In this document: piece after piece, positions 48,137 to 58,216 of the stretch
Layout: every line of letters begins with the position of its first letter
Numbering within the stretch: position 1 is the first letter of the stretch
Assembly (NCBI RefSeq): GCF_900106015.1
Contig: NZ_LT629797.1
Coordinates: 3,658,001-3,722,000 of the forward strand
Direction: 5' to 3'
DNA from: Pseudomonas sihuiensis
GTDB taxonomy: Bacteria; Pseudomonadota; Gammaproteobacteria; Pseudomonadales; Pseudomonadaceae
Length of the DNA: 64,000 bases
The notes under the pieces: model-generated
Seen by the model: only the letters and a program-made list of their open reading frames with translations
The model's database searches: none
Told to the model about the DNA's origin: nothing
Position numbers and translations under genes: made by a program

Positions 48137-49081
48137 CTATGCATAAGGGCTATCCCAGTAGCGCTTGTACATACCGAGCTTCTTCTTCAGCTGTTGAGAC
48201 ATACCCTTTTCACTCTGCCCCAGCTTATATGCCACTAGCTTGCAGGCATTGCGGAAAATGGCCGATGGCCACAGATAGAAACGCGAAAGCCCCAGAAAGA
48301 TCAGCTCGGACTTGACGAAACGCAGTCCCTCGCCACCCGCGCCACCGAAGCGCTCACGAATCCAGGGCTCACGGGCGTGGAATACCCCCATATCGAAGTA
48401 ACGGCGAAACTCTTCCTGCACGCTGTAGTTATGCGAATGCCGACACCTGGCCTCGCCGGCATAGGCGATCTTCCAACCGGCGAGCAACATCTTCGCCGTC
48501 GCATACATGTCCTCGGCAAAGATCACGTGCTCAGGGAAGCCCCCCACGGCCAGCAGAGCCTCGCCACGATAGGCCGCGAAGGAGTTGGACATGAACGCTG
48601 CCTTGATCCCGAGCACTGGCACGTCCTCAAGCGTTTTCACCTGGGACGTTGCCGAGTAGTTGAACAGGCGCGCATGTTGCGCCATTGGCGTAGCGTCCAG
48701 GTGTGGTAATTGACGACCACATACGGCGCCGACTCGCTCGTCCGAGAAGGGGGCGAGCAGGTGTTCGATGGCCTCTGAATCCTCGAGGTAAGCGTCCTGG
48801 GTCAGAAAGACATAGATGTCATAACCCGGATTGGCGCCAACCATCATCTGCCGGGTTCCACCATGATTGAACTGACTGCTGGGAATAGAGACCACTCCCG
48901 GCACCCGGGCTCGTGCAAGTTCCGCGGTACCGTCTTGCGAGCTGGAGTCGACGATGAATAAATCGAAGCTCGCACTCTGGCGTTCCAGCGAATCGAGCAG
49001 ACGCTCCAGCTCCTTGCGCCCGTTGTAGGTGGGCACGATACAGGCGACGCGCAGGTTCGGATTTACTGCTTGATCAGTCAT
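48137..49081 (-). CDS. Family 2 glycosyltransferase, rhamnosyltransferase-like
   Basis: 314 residues from ATG 49081 behind GAGAGGCG; the longer frame upstream antisense to the next gene is not coding. GT-A fold: VACIVPTYNGRKELERLLDS, FIVDSSSQDGT and the SSQFNHGGTRQMM motif common in rhamnosyltransferases, with QDAYL as the likely metal/nucleotide site and FAEDMYATAKML further on. Psl repeat units contain rhamnose, and no PslC-type GT2 is found between pslB and pslD, so this protein may do that job. It lies 11 bp after the epimerase gene and ends before the shared terminator. Confidence 0.8.
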   Translation of the reverse strand: MTDQAVNPNLRVACIVPTYNGRKELERLLDSLERQSASFDLFIVDSSSQDGTAELARARVPGVVSIPSSQFNHGGTRQMMVGANPGYDIYVFLTQDAYLEDSEAIEHLLAPFSDERVGAVCGRQLPHLDATPMAQHARLFNYSATSQVKTLEDVPVLGIKAAFMSNSFAAYRGEALLAVGGFPEHVIFAEDMYATAKMLLAGWKIAYAGEARCRHSHNYSVQEEFRRYFDMGVFHAREPWIRERFGGAGGEGLRFVKSELIFLGLSRFYLWPSAIFRNACKLVAYKLGQSEKGMSQQLKKKLGMYKRYWDSPYA

Positions 49082-49092
49082 GTGCACGCCTC

Positions 49093-50109
49093 TCATTGCC
49101 ACTCTTGCGGGCAGCTTCTCTTCCAATCCGCAAAAGCACTCTCCAGCGTGTACTGATAGGGATAATCCCTCTCCACCAGGTAGGTAGGCAGAATGTTGTT
49201 GGATCTGACCAGTTTGCGGATGCGTACAGGGCTGAAGGGATGCTTGATGCCAAGAGGTTTGGCCACAGTTTCGATGATGTATGCCACTGCCAACAGCAGC
49301 GGGTAGGAAATCGCTGGCACGCGTCGTTTGACGGCTGCCACCTTGCAGACGACCTCGACATACTCCTGGATGGATGGCCCCGGGTTCATCGACATGTTGA
49401 ACAGATCGACGCGAGGCTCCTCCGTCTCCTGCCGCTGTAACACCCACCACATGGCGCTGCACAACTCCTTCACATAGGTGCCCGCCTTGCGGGTCGCACG
49501 GTTGCCCATGTAGAAAAAGTAGCGATGCAGTACCGCCTTGATCAATCTGGAAACGTTCCCCCCCTCACCCGGCCCGAAAACCACACCAGGCCGCACAATG
49601 ACCAGCCGCCGACTGGCAGCATCACGCGCCTGCCAGATCTGATGAATCTTCTCGGCTACCAACTTGGAGCCACCATAGGCTGTCGCCGGAACCGGTAGCG
49701 AGCGCTCGTCCTTCACGGCATCGCTTGGGCCGTAAGGAGAAATCGAGCTGGTGAAGATCATGCGCTTGCAACCCACCTTGTCGGCCCAGGCGCATACGTT
49801 CTCCGCACCTAGCAGGTTGGTTTCGTAATATTCGACATCCTCATGCCCAGGCTCACGGTGCACCGCAGCAAAGTTGGCGATCAGGTCGACCGGCTCAGCA
49901 GGCATCCACTCGATGGGCTTACGCACATCCCAAAGAACCACTTCGGTCCTTGTTGAACTGCTGAGTAGCTGACGCCGAAAGGCGCTGGCTTTCTGCTCGA
50001 GCGCCTCATGATCAACGACATAGACCTTGTCAAAGCCCTGCTCATCGAGAAGAAAGCGGGCGAAGAAACTTCCGATGAATCCCGTGCCACCAAAAATGAC
50101 CGCAATCAT
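49093..50109 (-). CDS. NAD-dependent epimerase/dehydratase, sugar-nucleotide type
   Basis: 338-residue extended SDR. The NAD motif GGTGFIG is at the N-terminus, and Ser/Tyr/Lys appear in MIFTSSISPYGPSD and YGGSKLVAEK. Start at ATG 50109 behind AGGGGG (a GTG lies two codons earlier). It should convert a nucleotide sugar, possibly for the neighbouring glycosyltransferase. The exact substrate is unclear. It is followed directly by the GT2 gene, so both are probably co-transcribed. Confidence 0.82.
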   Translation of the reverse strand: MIAVIFGGTGFIGSFFARFLLDEQGFDKVYVVDHEALEQKASAFRRQLLSSSTRTEVVLWDVRKPIEWMPAEPVDLIANFAAVHREPGHEDVEYYETNLLGAENVCAWADKVGCKRMIFTSSISPYGPSDAVKDERSLPVPATAYGGSKLVAEKIHQIWQARDAASRRLVIVRPGVVFGPGEGGNVSRLIKAVLHRYFFYMGNRATRKAGTYVKELCSAMWWVLQRQETEEPRVDLFNMSMNPGPSIQEYVEVVCKVAAVKRRVPAISYPLLLAVAYIIETVAKPLGIKHPFSPVRIRKLVRSNNILPTYLVERDYPYQYTLESAFADWKRSCPQEWQ

Positions 50110-50246
50110 TGCCACCCCCTAGAAAAACGAAACAGGGCACCCACGACCTAATCCCGACTCGTCACCACACGGCTCTCGGGCCACGCCTACCGCGAACCAC
50201 AATAGGCAGACCTGCGGCGGCGGGAATTAGGAGGATATGGGTAACA

Positions 50247-50567
50247 CTAGCGCCCTTCTCTGCTGTAATGCGCACCACGGTCATAGACTTCCATGACCTT
50301 GCACTCGACTCCGTTACTGAACAGCAGTTTGTTGTCGTCCGAATAGGGGACGTAAAAGAGGACGGCATTCTCACTATATGCAGGTTCGAGACACTTATAG
50401 GTTCTTATATATAGAAGATCATCCATGGTCGCGTATGTATCAGCAGCATACTTCTTTATCAGCATCCTTACAGGATCGTCATCTGCTGCATGCGCTGCCG
50501 GATAGAGCCCCGCCAGGTAAAAGACTGCGGATATAACAAGGGGCTTAGAAATTACCAATCGAAACAT
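50247..50567 (-). CDS. Small secreted protein of unknown function
   Basis: About 106 residues from ATG 50567 with GGAG 7 bases upstream. N-terminal signal peptide (ISKPLVISAVFYLAGLYPAAHA). The mature part has two Cys (YKCLEPAYSEN and GVECKVMEVYDRG), which could form a disulfide in the periplasm. No known family recognised. It is more AT-rich than its neighbours. Confidence 0.6.
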   Translation of the reverse strand: MFRLVISKPLVISAVFYLAGLYPAAHAADDDPVRMLIKKYAADTYATMDDLLYIRTYKCLEPAYSENAVLFYVPYSDDNKLLFSNGVECKVMEVYDRGAHYSREGR

Positions 50568-50867
50568 TGATGACTCCATAACCAAACATCGTCCTCTCAC
50601 GGAACCCCCTATACAACAACGACCTTAGCTGCAACCGGCGACTCCGATGCAGTCAGGTTAAAGCACCGCCAGCACCGCGCTCAAGCTTCCGAGGCCACTT
50701 GCCAGCGCAAGCTGCATGATGGCATGCTGCCCCATATATCGCACGCAAAACTCCAATAGACCATCACGTCTTACCTTATATTTTCTGCCAAAGTATTGAT
50801 GCCATTTTTTCGACAGTGCCGTTCGCTTGTTGAACAGCCACTGCTTTTTGAATAACGGGAGCGCCTT

Positions 50868-51977
50868 ATGTCCAAGTTGAACACTCTGCAGGCATTTCGC
50901 TGTATTGGCCTGACCGGGGTCGTCATTGGTCACATGACGTTCGCTGAAGAGAAATATTCTGGCGCCACTTTATTGCCAGCAGAGATAAAAGACTTCAATC
51001 AGCTATTTATCGATTGGTTTTTTGTCGTCAGTGGTTTCATCATGGTCATGGTTTCTCGAGGAAGATTCCAAGTCCCCAAGGAAATCGCCAAATTCGCATA
51101 TGCCAGGGTTGCGCGCATCTACCCACCTTACTGGGTGTACTTCTTCATCACCCTTGCCGTGTTCCTCATCATGCCTCAGTGGATTAATAGCGCGCACGGT
51201 GAGCCGAATCTCTGGAAATCCTTCTTTCTGGTGCCCGACAAGAACCTCCCACTGGTGATGGTGGCTTGGTCACTGGTCTTCGAAATGTGGTTCTACCTGG
51301 TCTTCACATCACTGATGCTGTTCCGCGAACGCTACCTGCCCTGGATTCTGGCAAGCTGGGCCGGGCTGATCATTTGCGCCAACTTGGCGTTCGATACCTC
51401 CAGCTTCGGTCCTGTCTTGCGCTTGATTCTGCATCCCTACGCAATCGAATTCGTAATGGGAAGCCTGATTGCCCTGTTCTATTTCAGCCCACTGAGTGAG
51501 CGCGTCTCAACCCGCGTGGCCATCGGCATGTTGTTGTTCGTGCCACTGATTGGCGTACCAGTGGGCTATAACCTCGGCCTGTTCCGGGGCGAAGGCCTGG
51601 TACGCGTATTCAGCCTTGGCACCCTGTTCGGTCTGTTGACCATCGGCGCCACCCTGCTGGAGCGCCGCGACAAACTGAGCGTTCCAAACTTCATGGTTGC
51701 CATCGGTGACAGCTCCTACACCACCTACCTATCGCACCTATTGGTGATCGGCGTGATCGGAAAGCTGTGGGTTCTCTTCGAACTGGCCTCCCCCAGCCTG
51801 ATAGGCAATATCGCATTCCTCGTCATCATGTTCTCAGCAGTGATGATCTATGGGCTGGTGGGCTTCCGCCTCATAGAGGAACCCTTGATGAATGCGGCCA
51901 ATAATCTGGGCAAGAAGATCTTCAAGAAGAAACCCGCCCCCAATTCTGCCGCGCTGGCAGCGAGGCACGCAGAGTGA
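50868..51977 (+). CDS. Acyltransferase-3 family membrane protein
   Basis: 369 residues with about 10 membrane helices. The family motif is near the N-terminus: LNTLQAFRCIGLTGVVIGHM with the catalytic-type His, then FIDWFFVVSGFIMVMVSRGR. ARVARIYPPYWVYFF also fits. These proteins O-acetylate or otherwise acylate exopolysaccharide or lipid sugars at the inner membrane. It stands on the + strand, opposite to the psl operon, and is followed 10 bp later by a second member of the family. Confidence 0.85.
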   Translation: MSKLNTLQAFRCIGLTGVVIGHMTFAEEKYSGATLLPAEIKDFNQLFIDWFFVVSGFIMVMVSRGRFQVPKEIAKFAYARVARIYPPYWVYFFITLAVFLIMPQWINSAHGEPNLWKSFFLVPDKNLPLVMVAWSLVFEMWFYLVFTSLMLFRERYLPWILASWAGLIICANLAFDTSSFGPVLRLILHPYAIEFVMGSLIALFYFSPLSERVSTRVAIGMLLFVPLIGVPVGYNLGLFRGEGLVRVFSLGTLFGLLTIGATLLERRDKLSVPNFMVAIGDSSYTTYLSHLLVIGVIGKLWVLFELASPSLIGNIAFLVIMFSAVMIYGLVGFRLIEEPLMNAANNLGKKIFKKKPAPNSAALAARHAE

Positions 51978-51987
51978 TTCATCATCC

Positions 51988-53073
51988 ATGAGTATCAGCA
52001 GCCCGCGTCTGCGACAGAACAACTTCGATCTCATTCGCTTGCTGCTGGCATTGGCTGTCTGCCTGTTGCACGCCCATGAGCTCTCGGGTGCCAGCGAGCT
52101 GGGTATTATCGATACCTTGCTGTCGGGCAAGATCGCCATCGAGTCGTTCTTCGTGATCAGCGGCTTCCTGATCTTCATGAGTTACGAGAAATCCCGGTCT
52201 CTGACCAGCTACTTCGAAAAACGCGCCCGGCGCATCTATCCGGCCTACTTCGTCTCGGTAACGCTGGCAGCGATTCTGCTCTCGAGCATCAGCGACCGCT
52301 CGTTGTCTGCGTACTTCCTGTCCAGCGAGTTCGCTCAATACCTCACGACCAATCTCGCCTTTCTCAACTTCCTACAGCCGGATTTACCGGGTGTGTTCAC
52401 AGAAAACCGTATGGCCGCCGTCAATGGCGCGCTGTGGACGATCAAGATTGAAGTGATGTTCTACCTGAGTGTTCCGGTGATCGTCTGGCTATGCCGACGC
52501 CTGGGACGCTCGCGTATCTTGCTGGCATTATTCGTCGCCTCGACAGCCTACTCGCTGATCATGTTCCACCTGCACGAAAGCACGGGCCGAGGCATGTATT
52601 TCCAACTGGAGAAACAGCTGCCCGGGCAACTGCGCTTCTTCATCGCAGGCGCAGCACTCTATTACCTGCTGCCTTTTTTTGAACGCCATGTGAAATGGCT
52701 GGTACTGGCCGCGGCGATCTACTTCCTGGCTCGCCCGCTGATCGAGGTGGAGGCACTCAAGCCGATCGCCCTGGCGATCCTGGTGATCTTCTTTGCGCTG
52801 TACAACTACGTCGGGAACTTCTGCAAGTTCGGCGACTTCTCCTATGGCGTATATATTCTGCACTTTCCCATCGCGCAGACGATGGTGCATTTCGGCGCCT
52901 TCGAGGCCAATGCCTGGCTGGCTCTGCTGGCCACCGTAGGTCTGACGCTGTTCGCAGCGGCTCTGATGTGGCACGGAGTGGAGAAACGTTGGCTGCACAA
53001 GAACAGCCACTACGTCCAGGCAGGCCAGGAAGGTCAAAGCGATGCCCCAGGCAGCAGGGCCCGAGCGCGGTGA
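51988..53073 (+). CDS. Acyltransferase-3 family protein, PslL-like
   Basis: 361 residues from ATG 51988; the in-frame ATG at 51892 lies inside the previous gene. About 10 membrane helices. Motifs: LRQNNFDLIRLLLALAVCLLHAHEL, FFVISGFLIFMSYEKS and RARRIYPAYFVSV. PslL, the last enzyme-like gene of the P. aeruginosa psl A-L set, is an acyltransferase-3 protein of this size. Here the gene is inverted and ends 4 bp from the pslK stop, tail to tail. Which of the two acyltransferases is the true PslL is uncertain. Confidence 0.8.
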   Translation: MSISSPRLRQNNFDLIRLLLALAVCLLHAHELSGASELGIIDTLLSGKIAIESFFVISGFLIFMSYEKSRSLTSYFEKRARRIYPAYFVSVTLAAILLSSISDRSLSAYFLSSEFAQYLTTNLAFLNFLQPDLPGVFTENRMAAVNGALWTIKIEVMFYLSVPVIVWLCRRLGRSRILLALFVASTAYSLIMFHLHESTGRGMYFQLEKQLPGQLRFFIAGAALYYLLPFFERHVKWLVLAAAIYFLARPLIEVEALKPIALAILVIFFALYNYVGNFCKFGDFSYGVYILHFPIAQTMVHFGAFEANAWLALLATVGLTLFAAALMWHGVEKRWLHKNSHYVQAGQEGQSDAPGSRARAR

Positions 53074-53077
53074 ATCC

Positions 53078-54487
53078 CTAGGCGGCTCGCCAGGGTCTGA
53101 GCCAAGCTGCTAGCAAGACCATCAGCAGTCCAGAGATGACGATCGTGGAACCAAGCTGCCACCAGCCCAGCGGCACGCTCAGTGGAATCAGCAGCGCCAA
53201 CGCAGGCATTGCCAGCCCCAAGCCCCACTGCCTCTTCCAATCCAGGCTGCCCAGCAAACGCTGCTTACACATCAGCAAGAACCCCGTCAGCAGCACGCCG
53301 AGCAATGCTGCAAGGGCAATTCCCTTGAGTCCTAAGATCCACGGCAGGATCATCAGGAACACCACATTGAGAGCATTGCCGCTCAGTTCGCAGGCCAGAG
53401 GCAAACGTGTGTCGCCGGCTGCATAGGCGTAGCGCGCCAGCAATGCATTCCAGGCTGCGAACAGTAGCGTCAGCCCCAACCAACCAAGCAAAGCGGCCAA
53501 CACGCCCCCACTGGCTTGGCTAGGAAGCAGCAGTTGGATCAGAGGCTCTGCAGCGCCCACCAGACCAACAGCAACAGGGACGGTCAGCAAGGTCGCCATA
53601 GCGGTACCCCGGCGCAATAGAGCCAAGCGTTCCTGCTCCGACTTGCCGCCCATCAGCCCCAACAGAACCTGATTGAGGCTCATCAGCGCGACCATCGGCA
53701 GATTGATGAGCTTACGTGCAAAGTTCAGCCAGGTTACCGCGCCCTCCCCCAGCAGCGAAGCGATCATTCTTTCCAGCAATGCCAGTCCCTGGCTGGCCAT
53801 GGTGCTGGCCAGCAGAGGCCCAAGTCGTCTCAGCAACTGTTGACCGCAATCTCTGTCAGCCTGGAAACGCCAGGGTCGCCATCCCATGCCGCGCATGGCT
53901 GGAAGCAGCGCCATGGGCATGAGCCAGCTGCCGAGCAGACAACTGCTCGCCAATCCTGAAGGCGTCGCCTGCTCCCCCATCACGGCGAGATAGATCACCG
54001 GCGGCAGATTGAAGAGCAGGGAGCCAAGGCCAGCCAGCACGAAGCGGGCATGCGCCTGAAGGGGAATGCAAAGCAGCGCATGAAGCATGAAACCCGGCAC
54101 GCACCAGGCCAGCACTTGCAGGCTCTGCATGGCCAGCATGCGCCCTTCGTCGGACAAGCCGGGGCCAATCAGCATGACCCACAAGGGCGCCGCGACATGA
54201 AACAGCACGGTTATCAGCAAGGCACAGCCCAATACCCGCCCGGTCAGCGCCGATAGCCATGCCTCGCGCTGGGCAGCGTCGCGCTCTTGATACAGCGGTA
54301 ACGCCGCCGAGCTGAACAGCCCGGTGGCAAGTGCCATGCGCACCGCCTCGGGCAAAAACAACGCGACGAGGAACGCGTCGCTACGCAAACTGGCGCCCCA
54401 GGCGTCGATCAGCAGCCATTCACGGGCGAAACCCGCCGCAAGGCCAATCAACGTGGCCAGCGTCAGCCAGAGCGTGGAACCGAGCAT
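53078..54487 (-). CDS. pslK: MurJ/MviN-like polysaccharide flippase PslK
   Basis: About 469 residues with some 14 membrane helices, MurJ/MviN branch of the MOP flippases: GFAREWLLIDAWGASLRSDA and FSSAALPLYQERDA near the N-terminus, ALMSLNQVLLGLMGGKSEQE in the middle. It should move lipid-linked Psl units or intermediates across the inner membrane. I prefer ATG 54487, which has GAGG 9 bases upstream; GTG 54502 overlaps the pslJ stop. It is the last psl-operon gene on this strand. Confidence 0.8.
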   Translation of the reverse strand: MLGSTLWLTLATLIGLAAGFAREWLLIDAWGASLRSDAFLVALFLPEAVRMALATGLFSSAALPLYQERDAAQREAWLSALTGRVLGCALLITVLFHVAAPLWVMLIGPGLSDEGRMLAMQSLQVLAWCVPGFMLHALLCIPLQAHARFVLAGLGSLLFNLPPVIYLAVMGEQATPSGLASSCLLGSWLMPMALLPAMRGMGWRPWRFQADRDCGQQLLRRLGPLLASTMASQGLALLERMIASLLGEGAVTWLNFARKLINLPMVALMSLNQVLLGLMGGKSEQERLALLRRGTAMATLLTVPVAVGLVGAAEPLIQLLLPSQASGGVLAALLGWLGLTLLFAAWNALLARYAYAAGDTRLPLACELSGNALNVVFLMILPWILGLKGIALAALLGVLLTGFLLMCKQRLLGSLDWKRQWGLGLAMPALALLIPLSVPLGWWQLGSTIVISGLLMVLLAAWLRPWRAA

Positions 54488-54498
54488 GCTTCTGTGCC

Positions 54499-55908
54499 TC
54501 ACGATAGGTGTGGCGAGGCGTTTTCAGAGAGCATCGGCGCGCCTGATCGCAAGCGCCGGGACTCCAGCAGATTCAATCCGATCATCAGCCAGAACAAACC
54601 GACCAGAACCGGCTGGAAGCTGAAGTAATGATCGAAGATACCGCTGAACAACGCAGCCATCAGACCTGAGGTAGTGCCGAGCCAGACCGCATTATCCGCA
54701 GTCAGGTCGGTTCGTTTGCCACTCGGCCGTGTCTCCCGCCACCAACTCCAGGTCGCGGCGATGAACAGGAACATACCAGGCAGGCCCAGCTTGTAGACGA
54801 TGTTCAGCCACAGGTTGGATATGCCGTGCAAGTCAGTCCCAGGAACCGGCGGTTCCACCTTGAAACCGATACCCAGCGGATAAGTGGCCATGGCCCGCGG
54901 GAAGTTGGAATATTCGGTAAAACGCATGGAGGTACTGGCATCGCTGACATCGAACATGGCGATAACGCGATCCTGCAATGGCGGGTAGGACAGCACCAGC
55001 AGCGCGCTGAAGGCGATACCACACATCAACAGGCGGCCGGTATAAGGCACGCGACGAATCGCCAGCCAGATCAACACCACACCGAGGCTCAGTAGCGCAC
55101 CGCGCGAGCCACTGAGCAACAGCGCGATGATACCCGTCACCCCAACGGACAAGCCCAGCAGGCGACGCCAGCCGATCCGGGTGATGCCATAGCAGAAGGC
55201 CAGAGGCAGGAGCAGGGCCATGGCACCACCCAGCGTATTGGGGTGAATCCAGGGCGAGCCCATACGCAGGAATACAGCGCCGGAGGTATCGCCAATCACC
55301 TCCTCCAGAGTCGCATAACCCAGTTTGGTCAGCAGCGGATTAAGCGCCACCGCAGAACGCTCGGCCAGGAAGATGGGCAAGGAAAGCATCAGCATCGCCA
55401 AGGCACCGAACAGCAGTGCCTGCACCATCGACTCTCTCGCCCCCTCATCGCGCAGCAGGCGCATTGCCAGAAAAATCAGCGACACGTTGGCCATCCAGCG
55501 TACCCAGTTGGCAACGCCATTACCCTGGGCTTGAACCATCACCTGGCCGACTACGAAAGGGAAGGCGCTGAACAGGATCAACGCCAGGACGTATCGCTCC
55601 GTTGTCCCGCCCTTACGAGCCTGGGTGGTGCCTTCGAAGATGCCCTGAAACAGCACGCAGGCCCAGATGACCAGGATGAGCAACTCCGAGACGGTCGTGC
55701 GTACACCCACGTTGATGGTCGAGTAAGGCAGGAAATTGGCGATCAGCCCGAACAACAGCAAGCCCAGCAATGGGCGGCGCAGAAGATTGAGGCCAATGAC
55801 CATGGCGACGATCAGCACCACGACCTTCAGCGGCGACATGAACCAAAGCAGGACGCCAAACACCAGCCCCGAGATCAACGCTATCGGCATCCCAAAGGAC
55901 GATGTCAT
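54499..55908 (-). CDS. pslJ: O-antigen ligase/polymerase-like protein PslJ
   Basis: 469 residues with about 12 membrane helices and a large periplasmic loop typical of the Wzy_C/O-antigen ligase family (LSGSRGALLSLGVVLIWLA near the loop, and RFTEYSNFPRAMATYPLGIG). It probably polymerises or ligates Psl repeat units on the periplasmic side. Start at ATG 55908 overlaps the pslI stop by 4 bp; the longer frame runs into pslI. Confidence 0.82.
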   Translation of the reverse strand: MTSSFGMPIALISGLVFGVLLWFMSPLKVVVLIVAMVIGLNLLRRPLLGLLLFGLIANFLPYSTINVGVRTTVSELLILVIWACVLFQGIFEGTTQARKGGTTERYVLALILFSAFPFVVGQVMVQAQGNGVANWVRWMANVSLIFLAMRLLRDEGARESMVQALLFGALAMLMLSLPIFLAERSAVALNPLLTKLGYATLEEVIGDTSGAVFLRMGSPWIHPNTLGGAMALLLPLAFCYGITRIGWRRLLGLSVGVTGIIALLLSGSRGALLSLGVVLIWLAIRRVPYTGRLLMCGIAFSALLVLSYPPLQDRVIAMFDVSDASTSMRFTEYSNFPRAMATYPLGIGFKVEPPVPGTDLHGISNLWLNIVYKLGLPGMFLFIAATWSWWRETRPSGKRTDLTADNAVWLGTTSGLMAALFSGIFDHYFSFQPVLVGLFWLMIGLNLLESRRLRSGAPMLSENASPHLS

Positions 55909-57005
55909 GACTGCAACTCCTGTAGCAGTTCGGCAACGCGGGCGCGATAGGGCTGCTCCGCGTAACGCCTGGCCCAATCACGCAAGACCTGGCGATCGGG
56001 TTCATCGGGACGAGCAAGGCGATGCATGAGTTCGATCACGGCCGCAGCGTCATAAGGACTGAAGCGTGGCGTTCCCTCAGGCACGATCTCGTCGAGCGAC
56101 GTACCACTGGCAACGGCCACCGGCGTGCCGACGGCCATCGCTTCGATCACCGGCAAACCAAAACCCTCGGCATAGGAGGGATGCCACAGACGCTCAGCAG
56201 CACCATATAGCCCCTGCAACTCGGCATCACCGAGTGTGGGCATGAGATGTACTCCCGGCAGTTCACGTTGTTGCGGCGCAACGAATTCGCCACCGCCGAC
56301 CAACACCAGATCCGGGATGGCCGGATCAGTCAGACGTGCCTTGTGCCAGTGCTCAATGAACCAAGCGATGTTCTTGCGCGGCTCACGCGTACCAACCAAC
56401 AACCAGAAACGAGATGGCAATGGCTGCTCTGGCAGCATGGGCTCAAGGGTACTGCTGGGCACCAGGTTGGAAAGCACGCGCACCTTGGGCGCGGCTGACG
56501 GGAAGACGCGTGCCACCTCATCGGCGCTGTATTGCGAAGGTGTCCAGATACGATCAGCGACATTCACCGAGTAACGAATCGAGAGGTTGTCACTGATGCG
56601 ATAGACCGTTTCACGAAGCCAGGTGGCGTGGTGGTTCTTCAGGTGCAACTGAAACAGATCGTGAAGCTGCAGAACATAGCGCACCCCTGACGGTCTGGGA
56701 GGCAACGGCAACCCCATGTTGAAGGTACTGATATGCACGTCGATACCCGCTCGCCGCAGCGCCCAGGGCATGTAACCCAGTTCGAAACGCAAGCGGCGCG
56801 GCAGACGATGCTGGCCATCGACCGTGCTATCCCAGGTCGGGCAGTGCGCGGTTGCACGCAACGGATGATCCAACGGGGCAGGCGTGAACAGATGCAGATC
56901 GACACCCGGCAGCTCTTCCAGCACCTTGGCCAGAGCCAGGTTCTGGCGACCGATGCCGTTGTGCGGGTTGCTGATACCAGGCCGGTAATCCAGACCTACT
57001 CGCAT
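55905..57005 (-). CDS. pslI: Family 4 glycosyltransferase PslI
   Basis: 366 residues, GT-B fold. Acceptor half starts MRVGLDYRPGISNPHNGIGR. The donor half has SRFWLLVGTREPRKNIAWFI and the E-x7-E-type motif in PSYAEGFGLPVIEAMAVGTP. It adds one sugar to the lipid-linked Psl unit on the cytoplasmic face. The start overlaps pslH by 10 bp and the end overlaps pslJ by 4 bp. Linkage and sugar are not readable from sequence. Confidence 0.85.
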   Translation of the reverse strand: MRVGLDYRPGISNPHNGIGRQNLALAKVLEELPGVDLHLFTPAPLDHPLRATAHCPTWDSTVDGQHRLPRRLRFELGYMPWALRRAGIDVHISTFNMGLPLPPRPSGVRYVLQLHDLFQLHLKNHHATWLRETVYRISDNLSIRYSVNVADRIWTPSQYSADEVARVFPSAAPKVRVLSNLVPSSTLEPMLPEQPLPSRFWLLVGTREPRKNIAWFIEHWHKARLTDPAIPDLVLVGGGEFVAPQQRELPGVHLMPTLGDAELQGLYGAAERLWHPSYAEGFGLPVIEAMAVGTPVAVASGTSLDEIVPEGTPRFSPYDAAAVIELMHRLARPDEPDRQVLRDWARRYAEQPYRARVAELLQELQS

Positions 57006-58213
57006 GCCAACTCCCCGGGTTTGCCGACAGTTGCATACACGTCCAGCAGTTGCTGCGCAGCGACGCTCCAGTCATGCGCCCTGCCGACGTAGGCACGACC
57101 TGCCGCCCCCATTCGCTGGATCGCAGCCGGGTCAGCCAGTTGCTTCGATATTGCAACGGCAAGCGCCTCGGCATCTTCACCGCCGTCATACTCGGCTCCG
57201 GCCGTAACGGCCAGACCGGAAACGCCCTGCGCAGTGGTGACCACCGCCAGCCCTGCTGCCATGGCCTCTAGCACCTTGAGTTTGGAGCCACCACCGGTAC
57301 GCAGTGGGGCGAAGAAAATCGCCGCCCGAGACTGTAGAGCAGTCAGATCCGGTACAAAGGCATGCCATTCGATGCGCTCATCCGGCCAGCGCTGCGGCCA
57401 TTCAGCCGGCAACGCATAGCCCGCAATGGTGATGCGTGCCTCGGGTTGCAATTGCCAGACTCGGGGCATCACTTCACCCATGGCCCACTCCACGGCATCC
57501 ACATTGGGCGGGTACTCATAATTGCCGATGAATAGCAGACGATTGCTGTCGTAAGCCGGGGTAACCGCAGCATAACGCGCGCAATCGACGCCATTGACCA
57601 CCACCGGGATATGTCGCCCGGTAATCGCCCCCAGTTCTTGCGCATCCGCTTCGGTTACAGCCACTACCTGCGCCGCTAGCGCCATGACATGCCGCTCCCA
57701 GCGGCGATAACGCCACTGGTCGAACCACACCATCGGCCGGAGCCAAGCCGGGAAACGGTCATAGATCGCCCCCCCCAAAGCCGACTCGACGTTGTGCTCG
57801 GTGAGGATGAACGGTTGAGCGGTCTGACGCAGTACCTGTTCGTATGGCTGAAAGCTGTAGCTGTGCTCGATCTGTATGACATCCCATGGCTGCTTCAGCA
57901 ACTCGGCGAAACGTCGACTCAAGTCAGGCGCATGACCGTTGATGCTCGCCAACATCGGCAATGGCGACAGTGCAGCGGTCAGGAGTGTGGTCGGGCTTCG
58001 CAGCGGCCGCCGTGGCAAGACGATCAATTGTTCGAGCAGAGGCTCCAGCACCTTGCGGGCCTCATCATCGAGAGGCACTTTGCTTTGCACCAACAGCGTA
58101 ATGCGATGCCCTGCCTGTGCCAGAGCACGCAACAGATTGAACTGCCGCGTCTTGCCACCACTGCTCGTCGGCCATGGCAGATAAGGCAGAACCCAAAGAA
58201 TCCTAAGCGACAT
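56996..58213 (-). CDS. pslH: Family 4 glycosyltransferase PslH
   Basis: 405 residues. GT-B protein starting MSLRILWVLPYLPWPTSSGG, with a donor-side domain (LLFIGNYEYPPNVDAVEWAM, AAIFFAPLRTGGGSKLKVLE, AMAAGLAVVTT) typical of the Glyco_trans_1_4 family. Start at ATG 58213, one codon after a GTG that follows the pslG stop directly. It acts in cytoplasmic assembly of the Psl repeat unit. Confidence 0.85.
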   Translation of the reverse strand: MSLRILWVLPYLPWPTSSGGKTRQFNLLRALAQAGHRITLLVQSKVPLDDEARKVLEPLLEQLIVLPRRPLRSPTTLLTAALSPLPMLASINGHAPDLSRRFAELLKQPWDVIQIEHSYSFQPYEQVLRQTAQPFILTEHNVESALGGAIYDRFPAWLRPMVWFDQWRYRRWERHVMALAAQVVAVTEADAQELGAITGRHIPVVVNGVDCARYAAVTPAYDSNRLLFIGNYEYPPNVDAVEWAMGEVMPRVWQLQPEARITIAGYALPAEWPQRWPDERIEWHAFVPDLTALQSRAAIFFAPLRTGGGSKLKVLEAMAAGLAVVTTAQGVSGLAVTAGAEYDGGEDAEALAVAISKQLADPAAIQRMGAAGRAYVGRAHDWSVAAQQLLDVYATVGKPGELACE

Positions 58214-58216
58214 CAC

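Noticed and set aside
50658..50933. 91-residue - strand ORF overlapping the acyltransferase start
   Set aside because: No convincing ribosome site, no family resemblance, and it overlaps the start of a clear + strand gene.
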